DNA from: Bacillota bacterium
Lineage (GTDB): Bacteria > Bacillota > Clostridia > Acetivibrionales > DSM-1351
Assembly: GCA_023433945.1 (NCBI GenBank)
Contig: JAEYTP010000024.1
Coordinates: 1 to 13,915, forward strand
Reading direction: 5' to 3'
DNA length: 13,915 bases
Numbering within the stretch: the first letter of the stretch is position 1; every line of letters begins with the position of its first letter. The notes under the pieces are model-generated. The model had not been told where the DNA came from and made no database searches. It saw nothing but the letters and a program-made list of their open reading frames with translations. This document shows, piece after piece, positions 1 through 7,098 of the stretch. Both the position numbers and the translations under genes were made by a program.

Positions 1-1
1 T

Positions 2-334
2 GTTCTGTGGCAAAACCGTCCGATTGGATTATGCCTGTACTATAAATGTGTGGATAGTAGCGACGAAGATTTTGGTACACTGCCGCTTATAGGTTCATAC
101 GGAATTGATTATCTCATAGGAGAAGAAGCTTATCTTGGTAAAGGTTTGGGTAAAGAAATCATTGCCTTGCTTGTGGACAAAATCTTTTCATTTCCGGATG
201 CACAGAGAGTTACTGCTGACATTGACAAAGAAAACAAGGCTTCCGAAAAAGCACTGTTATCATGCGGCTTTACGTTGTTGAATGCCGAAAGTAGCCGCTA
301 TATCATTTGTAATGAGTTCACACGTATACAATAA
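2..334 (+). CDS. GNAT-family N-acetyltransferase, C-terminal part (5' end outside the window)
   Basis: The reading frame is open from the left edge, so the gene begins outside the window and only its last 110 residues are seen. The internal ATG at base 50 is unlikely to be the true start, because the codons before it continue the same fold (residues PIGLCLYYK). The segment YLGKGLGKEI is the acetyl-CoA pyrophosphate-binding loop of GNAT enzymes, and the following helix, the AQRVTADIDKENKASEKAL strand-helix unit and the CGF motif complete the C-terminal half of the fold. The order GIDYLIG-YLGKGLGKEI resembles aminoglycoside 6'-acetyltransferases of the AAC(6')-I type. That is a resemblance only; the substrate cannot be told. 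The gene is chromosomal, lies outside the mobile element, and converges on the V-ATPase operon, with a shared terminator at 413-441. Confidence 0.85.
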   Translation, partial: VLWQNRPIGLCLYYKCVDSSDEDFGTLPLIGSYGIDYLIGEEAYLGKGLGKEIIALLVDKIFSFPDAQRVTADIDKENKASEKALLSCGFTLLNAESSRYIICNEFTRIQ

Positions 335-412
335 CTAAATGACTTTCGGCAAATGTGGTCCGAAGTTTACTTTTAATATTATTATGCAGCATTCAATATA
401 AAGTCAAAATTT

Positions 413-441
413 AAGGCTCACAGATAATTTCTGTGAGCCTT
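413..441. terminator. Original bidirectional terminator between the GNAT gene and the V-ATPase operon
   Basis: This is a perfect 12-bp stem (AAGGCTCACAGA / TCTGTGAGCCTT) with a 5-nt loop. It is followed by T-rich sequence on the plus strand and AAATTTTG on the minus strand. It ends the GNAT gene on the plus strand and, before integration, would have ended atpD. A near-identical hairpin (13053-13080) sits at the other end of the element. Confidence 0.8.
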
Positions 442-525
442 TGTATTTATGCTTTTTAGCCATTTCTTTGTCACACATAGTGCTGTTTCATCTACTCTTG
501 TTGTACATGCCTATTTTTGCTTCTC

Positions 526-606
526 TTAGTGTACATGCTCTTGCCGTGCTAGCTCCTGCTGCTCATGCTCTTTTCTTACCTGCTCAAGCATCATGTCCTT
601 GACCTT
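526..606 (-). pseudogene. Displaced original 3' end of the V-ATPase subunit D gene
   Basis: On the minus strand this segment encodes KVKDMMLEQVRKEH followed by EQQELARQEHVH and a TAA stop at 526-528. The first part is identical to the C-terminus of the intact subunit D gene at 13096-13752. The rest is the tail that gene would have had before the element inserted. There is no start codon with a ribosome binding site in this frame, and an in-frame TAG lies a short way upstream in element sequence. It is therefore a stranded gene end rather than an expressed gene. Confidence 0.8.
564..606. repeat. Left attachment site (core direct repeat, 43 bp)
   Basis: Identical over 43 bp to 13104-13146 and in the same orientation, with unrelated sequence directly on either side. 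It lies within the last codons of the subunit D gene. The exact crossover point inside the 43 bp cannot be read from the sequence. Confidence 0.88.
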
Positions 607-648
607 TTCAAGTTCAATGTACCATATTCCCTCGAATAGTATTGTCTA

Positions 649-733
649 ATACCATTCTGTACTTTTTATATACCATTCAGTACCCTTAAATACCATATAA
701 GTTTATCGTGGTGTAAGTAAAGTCTTGGTCAAA
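649..733. repeat. Left arm repeats, probable integrase or excisionase binding sites
   Basis: This block holds ATACCATTCTGTA (649-661), TATACCATTCAGTA (669-682), ATACCAT (690-696) and a 29-bp block (705-733). A further TACCAT lies at 620. The TACCAT boxes are about 20-30 bp apart, close to two or three helical turns. The segment 669-733 is matched at the other end by 12977-13031, allowing one 10-bp gap. In a circular form both copies would flank the core site in the same orientation, as arm sites of tyrosine recombinases do. Binding itself is inferred. Confidence 0.55.
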
Positions 734-780
734 GTGTGCATATTAAGTTAGAGTAGATTAAATCATTGTACCTATTCGTT

Positions 781-1671
781 TTATAGTTCAAGTTTAGACA
801 TTAATCTTAATATATCATAATGTGATTTCCCATCTAATTCAATTGCATAATATTTACTCATAACAATTGAAACATCATAATCATCTTTTGTTACTTCTCC
901 AACACTTACAACATAAACTTCCCGCATATTGCTATTCTGAAGTTTCATATATGTTTCATATATATCTATTTGAGAATACTGCGGTCCATTATTATCCCTG
1001 TAGTATTCACCAAATAAAACCCTACCTTTTCTTCCATCCTTCATCTGTATAACAATATACTTATAATCTGTTTCATGGACGAAATCAATCATAATACCTG
1101 ATACTTTACGGGTTTGTCCAATATCTTTTTCTGATATATCATCAATCTTTTTATGAAACAACAAAGGTTCTTTATCATCTAAACCAAGTTCTCCATTTGG
1201 ATCGATTAAAGTAGCTTTACCTTTTGCAATTATGTTTGAATCTCTTTTTGAAATTGTGCTTTTGCCTTTTTTGGTAACATCTCCAGTATTATTTTTCTTT
1301 CCATAGTCAGGATTCACATACTGCTTATATGCTCTTTTTAAGGCATCCTTGATATGTTTTTCTGATAATAAAGCATAAGTACTAGAATCATATATGCCTT
1401 TAGTTTTTAGGTCATTTTCATGCTCGACAGAATAAGGACAATCTTCCACATGTTGTTCGATTATTTCTTCACCATTAATTTTAGAACGTTTTGTTCTAAA
1501 GAATGTTCTTTTAGTTCCCTCTGCATATTCTATTTTTGCAGAGCAATTATGATTAGGACAATAAACATTATCCCTAATTTGAAAAAATAATTCTTTAGTC
1601 ATATCTCTAATGTCGATATCTTCAATTCTTCCATCTTTCCTAATTGTGGCAGTTTTAATTGATAAGGCCAT
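781..1671 (-). CDS. Protein of unknown function with an N-terminal Cys/His zinc-binding-like motif
   Basis: I do not recognise this 296-aa protein. Near the N-terminus there is a possible zinc site: C38-x4-C43, then H74-x3-C78, with basic and aromatic residues between (FFRTKR). The spacing is reminiscent of the zinc-ribbon-like N-terminus of CoiA-related proteins, but this is only a resemblance. The middle (about 115-160) is Lys/Ser-rich and probably flexible. The C-terminal part (about 185-296) alternates beta-strand-like segments (VSGIMIDFV, YKYIVIQM, GRVLFGEYY, REVYVVSVGEV) and could be a small beta-barrel. The ATG follows a strong ribosome binding site (GGGGGG seven bases upstream). It stands alone at the left end of the element behind its own promoter, downstream of the integrase terminator, which is a usual place for cargo. 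A defence or host-interaction role is a guess. Confidence 0.75.
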   Translation of the reverse strand: MALSIKTATIRKDGRIEDIDIRDMTKELFFQIRDNVYCPNHNCSAKIEYAEGTKRTFFRTKRSKINGEEIIEQHVEDCPYSVEHENDLKTKGIYDSSTYALLSEKHIKDALKRAYKQYVNPDYGKKNNTGDVTKKGKSTISKRDSNIIAKGKATLIDPNGELGLDDKEPLLFHKKIDDISEKDIGQTRKVSGIMIDFVHETDYKYIVIQMKDGRKGRVLFGEYYRDNNGPQYSQIDIYETYMKLQNSNMREVYVVSVGEVTKDDYDVSIVMSKYYAIELDGKSHYDILRLMSKLEL

Positions 1672-1701
1672 TTATATCCCCCCTAACAAAAAATACTTTT
1701 A

Positions 1702-1731
1702 TTTATAATAATATCCTATATTTTGCATCAA
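1702..1731 (-). promoter_or_regulatory. Possible promoter of the Cys/His-motif gene
   Basis: On the minus strand, TTGATG (1726-1731) and TATAAA (1702-1707) are 18 bp apart, about 30 bp ahead of the start codon at 1671. It lies between the integrase terminator and the gene, which needs its own promoter there. Confidence 0.4.
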
Positions 1732-1784
1732 TGGAATATTTTTAATAAATTTTAATGTTTCTATATATTTTTCTATAGATCTGC

Positions 1785-1832
1785 AAATAAAAATAACGCT
1801 AACCATTAGAATAGATAGCGTTATTTTTATTT
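1785..1832 (-). terminator. Integrase terminator
   Basis: This is a perfect 17-bp inverted repeat, 1785-1801 against 1816-1832, with a GC-containing centre (AACGCTA / TAGCGTT) and A/T-rich outer arms that give a U-tract in either direction. It overlaps the integrase stop codon at 1831-1833. Confidence 0.85.
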
Positions 1833-3000
1833 ACAAAGCCATTATATTTAATTTTTCCAGCTTATCTATTTCCTTTAATTTCTTTTGGGGAATTACATGT
1901 ATGTAAATATCATATGTTGTTTTTATACTCTTATGGCCTAACTGCTCAGATATAGTTTTTACATCTACATCAGCTTCAAAAAGCCGTGTTGCATAAGTAT
2001 GTCTCAGTGTATGTATTGATGTGCCTGTAATACCTATTTTATTTACTATTCTTGTATATTTTTCTTGTATGTTTCTTGTATATGGTATTGTACCATTTAT
2101 AGTAGGAAACACCAAATTGCTTTCTGACCATTCTATACCACTGTCATTGATTGCAGCTATTTGCTTCTCCTTATGCTCCTTTAGTATATCTACTAAAAAT
2201 ACTGGAATTACTACTTTCCTGATGCTTGATAACGTTTTGCAATAGTTTTGCACCTGCTGTACAGTTTTCTTATCTTTTGCATAATAGTCATGTACTACCA
2301 TAACCTTTTTGTTTATGTCAATTATTCTATTTTGAAAATCTATGTCTTTCCATGTTAATGCTGGTATTTCTCCAAGCCGTGCACCTGTATTAAGATAAGT
2401 TAAGAATAATGTTCTACTCTCTTCATTATCTAATTCCTTTATAAAATCCTTCTGTTCCTGTATTGAGAATACTCTTAATCTCCTATCATCTCCATGTGGC
2501 AAAACTACATTCTTTGCAGGATTCTTCGCAAATATTCCTTGCTTAACTGCTTGTTCTAAAGCTCCACTTAAAATGTTATAAACCTTTATAACCAATGAAA
2601 TTGATGTTTTCCCATTGTTATAAATGTTATCTAGCATATACTGTATTTGCTCTCTTTTAAGCTTGTTAAGCTTAACACCACCAATATATTTATCAATATG
2701 TACTCTCTTGTTTGTAATATAGCTTGTTCTTGTTGATGGCTTTAGGTTCCTCTTAAACTCATCCATCCATTTGATAATCCATTCACTTACTGTAAAGTTA
2801 CCCTTCGAGGCATCTATACCTAACCATAGATCTCTTTTTAGCTGGTCTAAAATCTTTACTGCTTCCACCTGTGTTTTAGCATATTTATAAACTTTTTTAG
2901 GTTTGCCATCTTCCTTAATTCCTATCTGTAGTTGTATTAGCCACCTACCGTCTTTTCTTAAGCTTATTGAACCCTCATTGTTTGCTCTCTTCTTCCCCAT
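1831..3000 (-). CDS. int: Tyrosine recombinase (integrase), Tn916/phage type
   Basis: This 389-aa site-specific recombinase integrates and excises the element by cutting and rejoining DNA through a tyrosine. The N-terminus (SISLRKDGRWLIQLQIG, about 11-27) is the arm-site-binding beta-sheet domain typical of Tn916-like integrases. Residues about 68-165 form the SAM-like core-binding domain. The catalytic domain follows, with R208 (TGARLGE), a candidate Lys in the hairpin before RKVVIP, the H330-x-x-R333 box (HTLRHTYATR), H356 (QLGHKS) and nucleophile Y366 (DIYIHV). All catalytic residues are present and the length is normal, so it is probably active. The ATG has a GAGGAG ribosome binding site eight bases upstream. 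It follows the excisionase gene after a 56-bp gap that holds a perfect hairpin. Confidence 0.96.
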   Translation of the reverse strand: MGKKRANNEGSISLRKDGRWLIQLQIGIKEDGKPKKVYKYAKTQVEAVKILDQLKRDLWLGIDASKGNFTVSEWIIKWMDEFKRNLKPSTRTSYITNKRVHIDKYIGGVKLNKLKREQIQYMLDNIYNNGKTSISLVIKVYNILSGALEQAVKQGIFAKNPAKNVVLPHGDDRRLRVFSIQEQKDFIKELDNEESRTLFLTYLNTGARLGEIPALTWKDIDFQNRIIDINKKVMVVHDYYAKDKKTVQQVQNYCKTLSSIRKVVIPVFLVDILKEHKEKQIAAINDSGIEWSESNLVFPTINGTIPYTRNIQEKYTRIVNKIGITGTSIHTLRHTYATRLFEADVDVKTISEQLGHKSIKTTYDIYIHVIPQKKLKEIDKLEKLNIMAL

Positions 3001-3017
3001 TGTTTTCGCTCCTCTCT

Positions 3018-3050
3018 AGTACTTAGGAGGGTTATACCCTCCTAAGTACT
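3018..3050 (-). promoter_or_regulatory. Perfect 14-bp hairpin between excisionase and integrase genes
   Basis: AGTACTTAGGAGGG (3018-3031) and its exact reverse complement (3037-3050) flank a 5-nt loop. No U-tract follows on the minus strand, so it is not a standard terminator. The stem contains an AGGAGG that is locked in pairing, and the integrase's own GAGGAG lies about ten bases beyond the hairpin. It could tune read-through, RNA stability or integrase translation, or bind a protein as DNA. Confidence 0.6.
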
Positions 3051-3056
3051 AATTGC

Positions 3057-3260
3057 TTATTGAACATATTCTGATGTTTCTAGCCATACTATAAACTTAG
3101 ATTTTGGTATTACTACACGTTTAACTATTCTTTTAGCTGGAAAACCTTTCGTCCTACATAGCATATATGCCTTGTTACGGCTTATCCTAAGTATTTCTGC
3201 TACATCCTCCACGGTTAAAGTTATAGGAAATTCTTCCATTGTTTTATTTACTGATTTCAT
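3057..3260 (-). CDS. xis: Excisionase (Xis-like winged-helix/HTH protein, 67 aa)
   Basis: This is a small DNA-binding protein that would bend the attachment arms and steer the integrase towards excision. The body (LTVEDVAEILRISRNKAYMLCRT, then GFPAKRIVKRVVIPKSKFIVWLE) is the MerR/excisionase-type helix-turn-helix plus wing found in the Tn916 Xis group. I choose the ATG at 3260, which has AGGAG five bases upstream and gives 67 aa, the same size as Tn916 Xis. The frame is open further back to a TTG at 3341, but that start has no good ribosome binding site and its extra residues do not resemble the family. The gene lies directly before the integrase and behind the methyltransferase gene. Confidence 0.88.
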   Translation of the reverse strand: MKSVNKTMEEFPITLTVEDVAEILRISRNKAYMLCRTKGFPAKRIVKRVVIPKSKFIVWLETSEYVQ

Positions 3261-3275
3261 ATTTTCTCCTATTCC

Positions 3276-3309
3276 CCACCCGACAAGGACATCTTCTCCC
3301 TGTGGGTGG
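3276..3309 (-). promoter_or_regulatory. Imperfect inverted repeat just upstream of the excisionase ribosome binding site
   Basis: CCACCC (3276-3281) and GGGTGG (3304-3309) form the base of a hairpin, continued by partly matching ACAAGGA / TCCCTGT with one bulge. It lies between the methyltransferase stop codon and the AGGAG of the excisionase gene and is GC-rich for this region. It may separate excisionase expression from the upstream genes. Confidence 0.4.
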
Positions 3310-3354
3310 TCATTGTATCGCTTGTGATTTATATGTGTCAACTGCTATAATTCT

Positions 3355-4221
3355 TTATTTCCAGTCCTTAGACGATAAATTTATGTAATATTTTGCTATT
3401 TGAGGTGGATCATAATTAAGCCATACCCACTCTTCTGCAGTGTCTTTTATTATTTTTGTTTGGCAGGATTTTTTTAGGTCAGCCAGTTTATAATGATTCC
3501 ATCCGTTATTTAGTAAATAATTGTCATATAAATCCGGTCCATTTTTATTCCTGTATCCACATACTATCATTTTACATCTAGCATTTTTAATTAATTCAAG
3601 CATTATAATTTGCTTTTTTAAATCCATTTCATACTTATAAACATTAGTTGCATTTTTGCCTCTAAGCTCATGGCAATATGGTGGGTCTAATAGCATAAAT
3701 GCTTTTTCATTTGTTACATATTGAGCAATTAGCTCCATTGCATCAATATTTGTTACCTTTACATTTTGAAGTCTGTCATGTACGTATTTTAGATTTTTGT
3801 GTAGTATTGAAGAATACTCGTCCTGTGTTATACCTTTTCGCCAATTCTCTTTGGTTGAATTAAATGACTGAGTAATTAATATAAATGTCAACTCTGCTTT
3901 GGTGAACTCGTCCAATCCTCTAAAGTTATTCTTATCTGCAAGTTTTGCCCTTATAAACTCTTGTTCAGAGTATTTTAGTTTAAGTAGCCTTTCTAATAAC
4001 TCTTTACCCTTTTCCTTATTAGCCATTAGACAGAAAAGACTTGTTAGTGTCCCATCGAGGTCATTTATTACCTCTATGGGATGTCTTGCTTTATTTAATG
4101 TAACTGCTGCACTTCCCATAAATGGCTCAATCCATATTTCACTTCCCCAGCATATCAAGCATAACAATTGAAATATAACTCTATACTTCCCCCCGTACCA
4201 TGTGATAAATCTTATATTCAT
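3355..4221 (-). CDS. D12-class (Dam-like) DNA adenine-N6 methyltransferase
   Basis: This 288-aa enzyme should transfer a methyl group from S-adenosylmethionine to the N6 of adenine in a short DNA site. Family marks are WYGGK (8-12) at the N-terminus, the SAM-binding EPFMGSAAV (32-40), VINDLD (51-56) and the catalytic DPPY (179-182). Length and order fit the D12 class, which includes Dam and DpnM. The target, perhaps GATC, cannot be read from the sequence. No restriction endonuclease is recognised beside it, so it is probably an orphan methyltransferase used for self-protection or regulation. Its ATG overlaps the last base of the upstream gene's stop (TAATG), so the two are likely translationally coupled. 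The excisionase follows 94 bp downstream. Confidence 0.93.
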   Translation of the reverse strand: MNIRFITWYGGKYRVIFQLLCLICWGSEIWIEPFMGSAAVTLNKARHPIEVINDLDGTLTSLFCLMANKEKGKELLERLLKLKYSEQEFIRAKLADKNNFRGLDEFTKAELTFILITQSFNSTKENWRKGITQDEYSSILHKNLKYVHDRLQNVKVTNIDAMELIAQYVTNEKAFMLLDPPYCHELRGKNATNVYKYEMDLKKQIIMLELIKNARCKMIVCGYRNKNGPDLYDNYLLNNGWNHYKLADLKKSCQTKIIKDTAEEWVWLNYDPPQIAKYYINLSSKDWK

Positions 4222-4811
4222 TAGGCTACCTCCTTATTTTCGTCAAATGTCAGTACACTAATCACACGATATTGATAACCATCTTCATTTGTTAATGCCC
4301 AGTCATAGTTTCTACCTTTATTTGCTCTTAGTATTCCATATGCCTTAAGGACCTTTAGTAATTCCAGTTTGCTGTATCCCCAATCTTGTTCTGATACCAT
4401 TTCTTGAAATTTTTTCTTTTCAATATCTATGTACCCTTCATCAGTATGCAGTTGTAATCTCTCTTTTGCATACTGTATTATCTCTTTAATTATCGTTTGT
4501 ATATCAACCTTTTCTGTAACATCCAGCTCTTCCAAAGCAGAATATTTTTCTATAAGTCTGGACCGTGTATTATTAACATCTTCAAAGTCAAAGCTACCTT
4601 CCATATCAAGTAAAAAGTTAAGTATATTTCCACTTTTAAGACCACTTTTTTTAACTCTTTTAATTTCTGACCATCTACCATCAGATGACTCTACTACTAA
4701 CCCAATTGATTGATTCATTGAGCTTTTGTCTACCAATCTTACTGCAAGTACTTTATATTCCTTCTTGTTTTTATATATTTCTGTTGCTGTTTCAAAAAAA
4801 TTTTTATTCAT
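4221..4811 (-). CDS. Unknown protein with a winged-helix-like C-terminus, coupled to the methyltransferase
   Basis: I do not recognise this 196-aa protein. The N-terminal half (about 15-70) has short beta-strand-like segments (YKVLAVRLVD, SIGLVVESSDG). The middle (about 85-120) is helical and charged. The C-terminal part (about 126-190) ends with helix-helix-strand features (YSKLELLKVLKAYGILRANKGRNYDWAL) that look like a winged helix such as those at the end of some element-borne primase or helicase proteins. A DNA-binding role is inferred. The ATG has GGAGG nine bases upstream. The stop codon shares a base with the methyltransferase start, so the two products are probably made together. It begins after a strong terminator and must have its own promoter; TATAAT lies at 4874-4879 on the minus strand, without a clear -35 box. 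Confidence 0.75.
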   Translation of the reverse strand: MNKNFFETATEIYKNKKEYKVLAVRLVDKSSMNQSIGLVVESSDGRWSEIKRVKKSGLKSGNILNFLLDMEGSFDFEDVNNTRSRLIEKYSALEELDVTEKVDIQTIIKEIIQYAKERLQLHTDEGYIDIEKKKFQEMVSEQDWGYSKLELLKVLKAYGILRANKGRNYDWALTNEDGYQYRVISVLTFDENKEVA

Positions 4812-4945
4812 GTTAATGAACCTCCGTATTTTAATTTTGTGAGTAACTCAAGCGCTTTTGTTTCTCTATGACTAAATTATACGACATATTTTCTTAAGCA
4901 AAATATCCTGTATAATATATTGTTTAATACTTTAGATATGCTCGC

Positions 4946-4995
4946 AAATAAAAAAGTATATCCTCACACCATTATAAGGATATACTTTTTTATTT
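4946..4995 (-). terminator. Terminator after the 269-aa unknown gene
   Basis: This is a perfect 19-bp inverted repeat, 4946-4964 against 4977-4995, with a 12-nt loop and long A and T runs on the outer arms. It ends the transcription unit that finishes at 5056 and separates it from the gene starting at 4811. Confidence 0.88.
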
Positions 4996-5055
4996 ATTAT
5001 GTACTCTATTTATACTTTTACGGATATTTTACAAGTATATTTAATGCTATTTTTA

Positions 5056-5865
5056 CTATTCTTTTTTTGTTAAACTATCCAGATTGATAGAGTTAATTTC
5101 TCTAGACTCACTCGCTCCTACATCTTTGTGTTTATTTTTTTTACTAGCATACCTTCTTATCGCTGTTACAGCCTTAATACACTCTATATGTTCAGATAAT
5201 ACCTCCACATAGTCATCAAGCACTCTTTGCCGCGTATTAACAAAATAATCTATATCCACTGTTTTAAGCTCTTCGGACAGCTTTTCAATCTTTATATCAT
5301 AAGCATTCTTATACGCCTCCCCATATTTTATAAAATACTTAAGCATATATATCTCTATTTGTCCTTCTATTTTCTGTGTATCCTGTATATCTGGTTCTAA
5401 CTCCTTAAGATACTTTCTTAGTTCCTGTTCATGCTTTTTTATCGAAACAGGTTTAGTAGGTTCAGTTGTTTTTTTAGACCTAGCTTCATTTTTATAATCT
5501 TGATATTCGTCTTTTTCTTTAAAATACTTTTCCCATTTTTCTTTACCAAACCCAGTAATGCTAAGACATCTTTGCCCATAGAAAAATTCTGAAGGTACAC
5601 CAGTTTTAATCTGTAGTTTCTCTGAATATGAAATCAAAAATGCATTCCCCGCGTACTTAGATGTAAGTTTATCAAGCTTAGGCTTTGATAACTCAAACAT
5701 CCCCATGAAGCTATCTTTATTATTTTCATTCCCTTTTACTTTTTTTACTCCAAAGCTATGCTTTACACAATCCCATAAGATACGAATAATTGTATAATTA
5801 ATGCGCCTATTTAATTTAACGGTATCCGTCACACTCTTCTTATGTACTTTATTTTTTCTTTCCAT
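5056..5865 (-). CDS. Unknown protein with a possible helix-turn-helix region
   Basis: I do not recognise this protein of about 269 aa. Roughly residues 55-100 (FELSKPKLDKLTSKYAG, then SEKLQIKTGVPSEFFYGQR) resemble an XRE/Cro-type helix-turn-helix whose recognition helix ends in the common PSEFFYG pattern. The rest is highly charged and helical, with probable coiled-coil stretches (about 140-180 and 205-245), and the last 35 residues are polar. An ATG two codons upstream, at 5871, is only about two bases from the AGGGAG ribosome binding site. The ATG at 5865 is seven bases away and is the better start. It follows the 215-aa gene after a gap holding a 24-bp repeat, and is probably cotranscribed with it. 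A replication or regulatory role for the element is a guess. Confidence 0.7.
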   Translation of the reverse strand: MERKNKVHKKSVTDTVKLNRRINYTIIRILWDCVKHSFGVKKVKGNENNKDSFMGMFELSKPKLDKLTSKYAGNAFLISYSEKLQIKTGVPSEFFYGQRCLSITGFGKEKWEKYFKEKDEYQDYKNEARSKKTTEPTKPVSIKKHEQELRKYLKELEPDIQDTQKIEGQIEIYMLKYFIKYGEAYKNAYDIKIEKLSEELKTVDIDYFVNTRQRVLDDYVEVLSEHIECIKAVTAIRRYASKKNKHKDVGASESREINSINLDSLTKKE

Positions 5866-5933
5866 GTTCATTCTCCCTAATATGTATTTTACTTACTATA
5901 ATAATAAAGGATAATAAACAATAAATGTACTAG

Positions 5934-5957
5934 TTTTTTGGCAAAATGGCAAAAACT
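5934..5957. repeat. 24-bp repeat, copy 1
   Basis: This site is identical over 24 bp, and in the same orientation, to 10762-10785. It contains two direct GGCAAAA units within a rough palindrome with T-run and A-run ends. It lies just after the stop codon of the 215-aa gene. Chance identity of this length within one window is very unlikely, so a shared binding or recombination site is probable. Confidence 0.75.
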
Positions 5958-6603
5958 ACCCCAACCACTCAACCAATGTTCGATACATGTCCAAGTCATC
6001 ACCCTGCAAACTCCCTTTATTGCCCTCCAAATACTTTATGTACCCAATCATATCTGATGTAAGGTTTTTTTCATCTCTAGCTCTACTCTTTTTTGAACTC
6101 ATACTTATAATTCTAGCAAGTTCCCATCTGTCTTTCTCTGATAAACCTGTAACCATCTCATTACATTGTGGTATCTTAATTGCAAACCCATCTAATAATG
6201 ACTTTTCTTTGTATTTCTTAAGCAGTTGCTGTATTTTGTCCTTATATATCGATAAATCTTTATCCTTACTGCTAAGTATTATTTTTATAGCATCTTCACC
6301 TATTACTCCTTTAAGCTTTGTAAGGTCATAACTAATTCTACTTCTGCTAGTATGTTTATTAGTAGCACAGCCATTAGCAGTACTTATTCCCCTATAAGTT
6401 TTGTATTTATCAGATAAAAATTCCTTAGTGTCTGGCTTTGTAAAATCAGTTTGCATCACTAGTTCTGTAAGTAGTATTAATAATTCCTTTGCCTGCTCAC
6501 TTTGCCTATAGCCCGCAATACTATCAACAGCAATAATGGTTCCATTTTTGTACATTAAACCTATACATTGCCTCAATAGTCCTGTAAAGTTACTGTCTGA
6601 CAT
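5956..6603 (-). CDS. Unknown 215-aa protein, possibly DNA-binding
   Basis: I do not recognise this protein. It is soluble and largely helical. The middle (about 68-112: TYRGISTANGCATNKHTSRSRISYDL, then GEDAIKIIL) could be a helix-turn-helix of the kind that reads 'repeat with arginine-rich recognition helix', but the similarity is weak. The ATG at 6603 follows GGGAGG nine bases upstream. The promoter region ahead of it holds exact 13-bp repeats, one of which overlaps the -35 box, so the gene may be controlled by a protein that binds them, possibly its own product. It heads a two-gene unit with the 269-aa protein, ending at the 4946-4995 terminator. Copy 1 of the 24-bp repeat begins at its stop codon. 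Confidence 0.7.
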   Translation of the reverse strand: MSDSNFTGLLRQCIGLMYKNGTIIAVDSIAGYRQSEQAKELLILLTELVMQTDFTKPDTKEFLSDKYKTYRGISTANGCATNKHTSRSRISYDLTKLKGVIGEDAIKIILSSKDKDLSIYKDKIQQLLKKYKEKSLLDGFAIKIPQCNEMVTGLSEKDRWELARIISMSSKKSRARDEKNLTSDMIGYIKYLEGNKGSLQGDDLDMYRTLVEWLG

Positions 6604-6622
6604 AATCCTCGCCCTCCCTTTA

Positions 6623-6821
6623 ACTTATTCAATTATTTTTTTTCAAATTATTCTATTTTTCATTTTACTTATTCAATTACAGGCCTTTCAGTACGATACT
6701 TTTTTAATAAAAAACTTACCCCAAACTATCTAATTTTCATACTTTTTTATAATAAACATCGTTACTGTGCTGAATATTTTTCAAGACAATCAAAAATAAT
6801 TCAATCATTTTTATTCAATTA
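6623..6821. repeat. Repeated ACTTATTCAATTA boxes in an AT-rich intergenic region
   Basis: Two exact 13-bp boxes lie at 6623-6635 and 6667-6679, 44 bp apart, with two variants at 6796-6807 and 6810-6821. They sit in a gene-free stretch (6604-7057) that is very AT-rich. Further along there is an inverted repeat CTGTATA / TATACAG at 6930-6954, and I see no other gene in the gap. The boxes could be operators for the 215-aa gene or iteron-like sites of a replication origin; the sequence does not decide between these. Confidence 0.5.
6647..6676 (-). promoter_or_regulatory. Possible promoter of the 215-aa gene, overlapping a repeat box
   Basis: On the minus strand, TTGAAT (6671-6676) lies inside the second ACTTATTCAATTA box, with AATAAT (6647-6652) 18 bp downstream. 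The other exact box lies between the promoter and the start codon. This layout suggests repression by whatever binds the boxes. Confidence 0.4.
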
Positions 6822-7057
6822 TTTATGTTTAAACTATATATATTTATTAGTTATAAATTAAGTATTTCTATACGCTTAAACAATCTATTACATTAACATA
6901 GCTTTATTTTTCTATAACTAGTCACAACTCTGTATAAAACCTACCTGTATACAGCCCTATGCTTTATTACTTCAAACTTCAGAATTATTCTTTATTGCTA
7001 ATGAATCATTTTTTCACACTAGCCATCGGTACGTTTATACTTTAAATGTATACAAAA

Positions 7058-7098
7058 AAATAAGGAAGCCACAATAGACTTCCCTTTAAACCTTATTT
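7058..7098 (-). terminator. Terminator of the SLH/small-protein operon
   Basis: AAATAAGG (7058-7065) pairs with CCTTATTT (7091-7098), and an inner GGAAG / CTTCC pair (7064-7068, 7079-7083) gives an alternative stem. The minus-strand transcript then runs into seven U residues. It begins within the stop codon of the 66-aa gene. Confidence 0.7.

Noticed and set aside
564..606. tRNA 3' end as the attachment site
   Set aside because: The repeat is in frame with atpD and encodes its conserved C-terminus; no tRNA-like fold is present.
3261..3341. TTG at 3341 as start of the excisionase (94 aa)
   Set aside because: The extra residues do not resemble the family and fall in a GC-rich inverted repeat; ATG 3260 has an ideal AGGAG and gives the usual 67 aa.
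5987..6331. Plus-strand open frames opposite the minus-strand genes, including 5987-6331, 4429-4713, 3899-4171 and 2021-2245
   Set aside because: They are antisense shadows of genes with clear ribosome binding sites and show no ribosome binding site or family motif.
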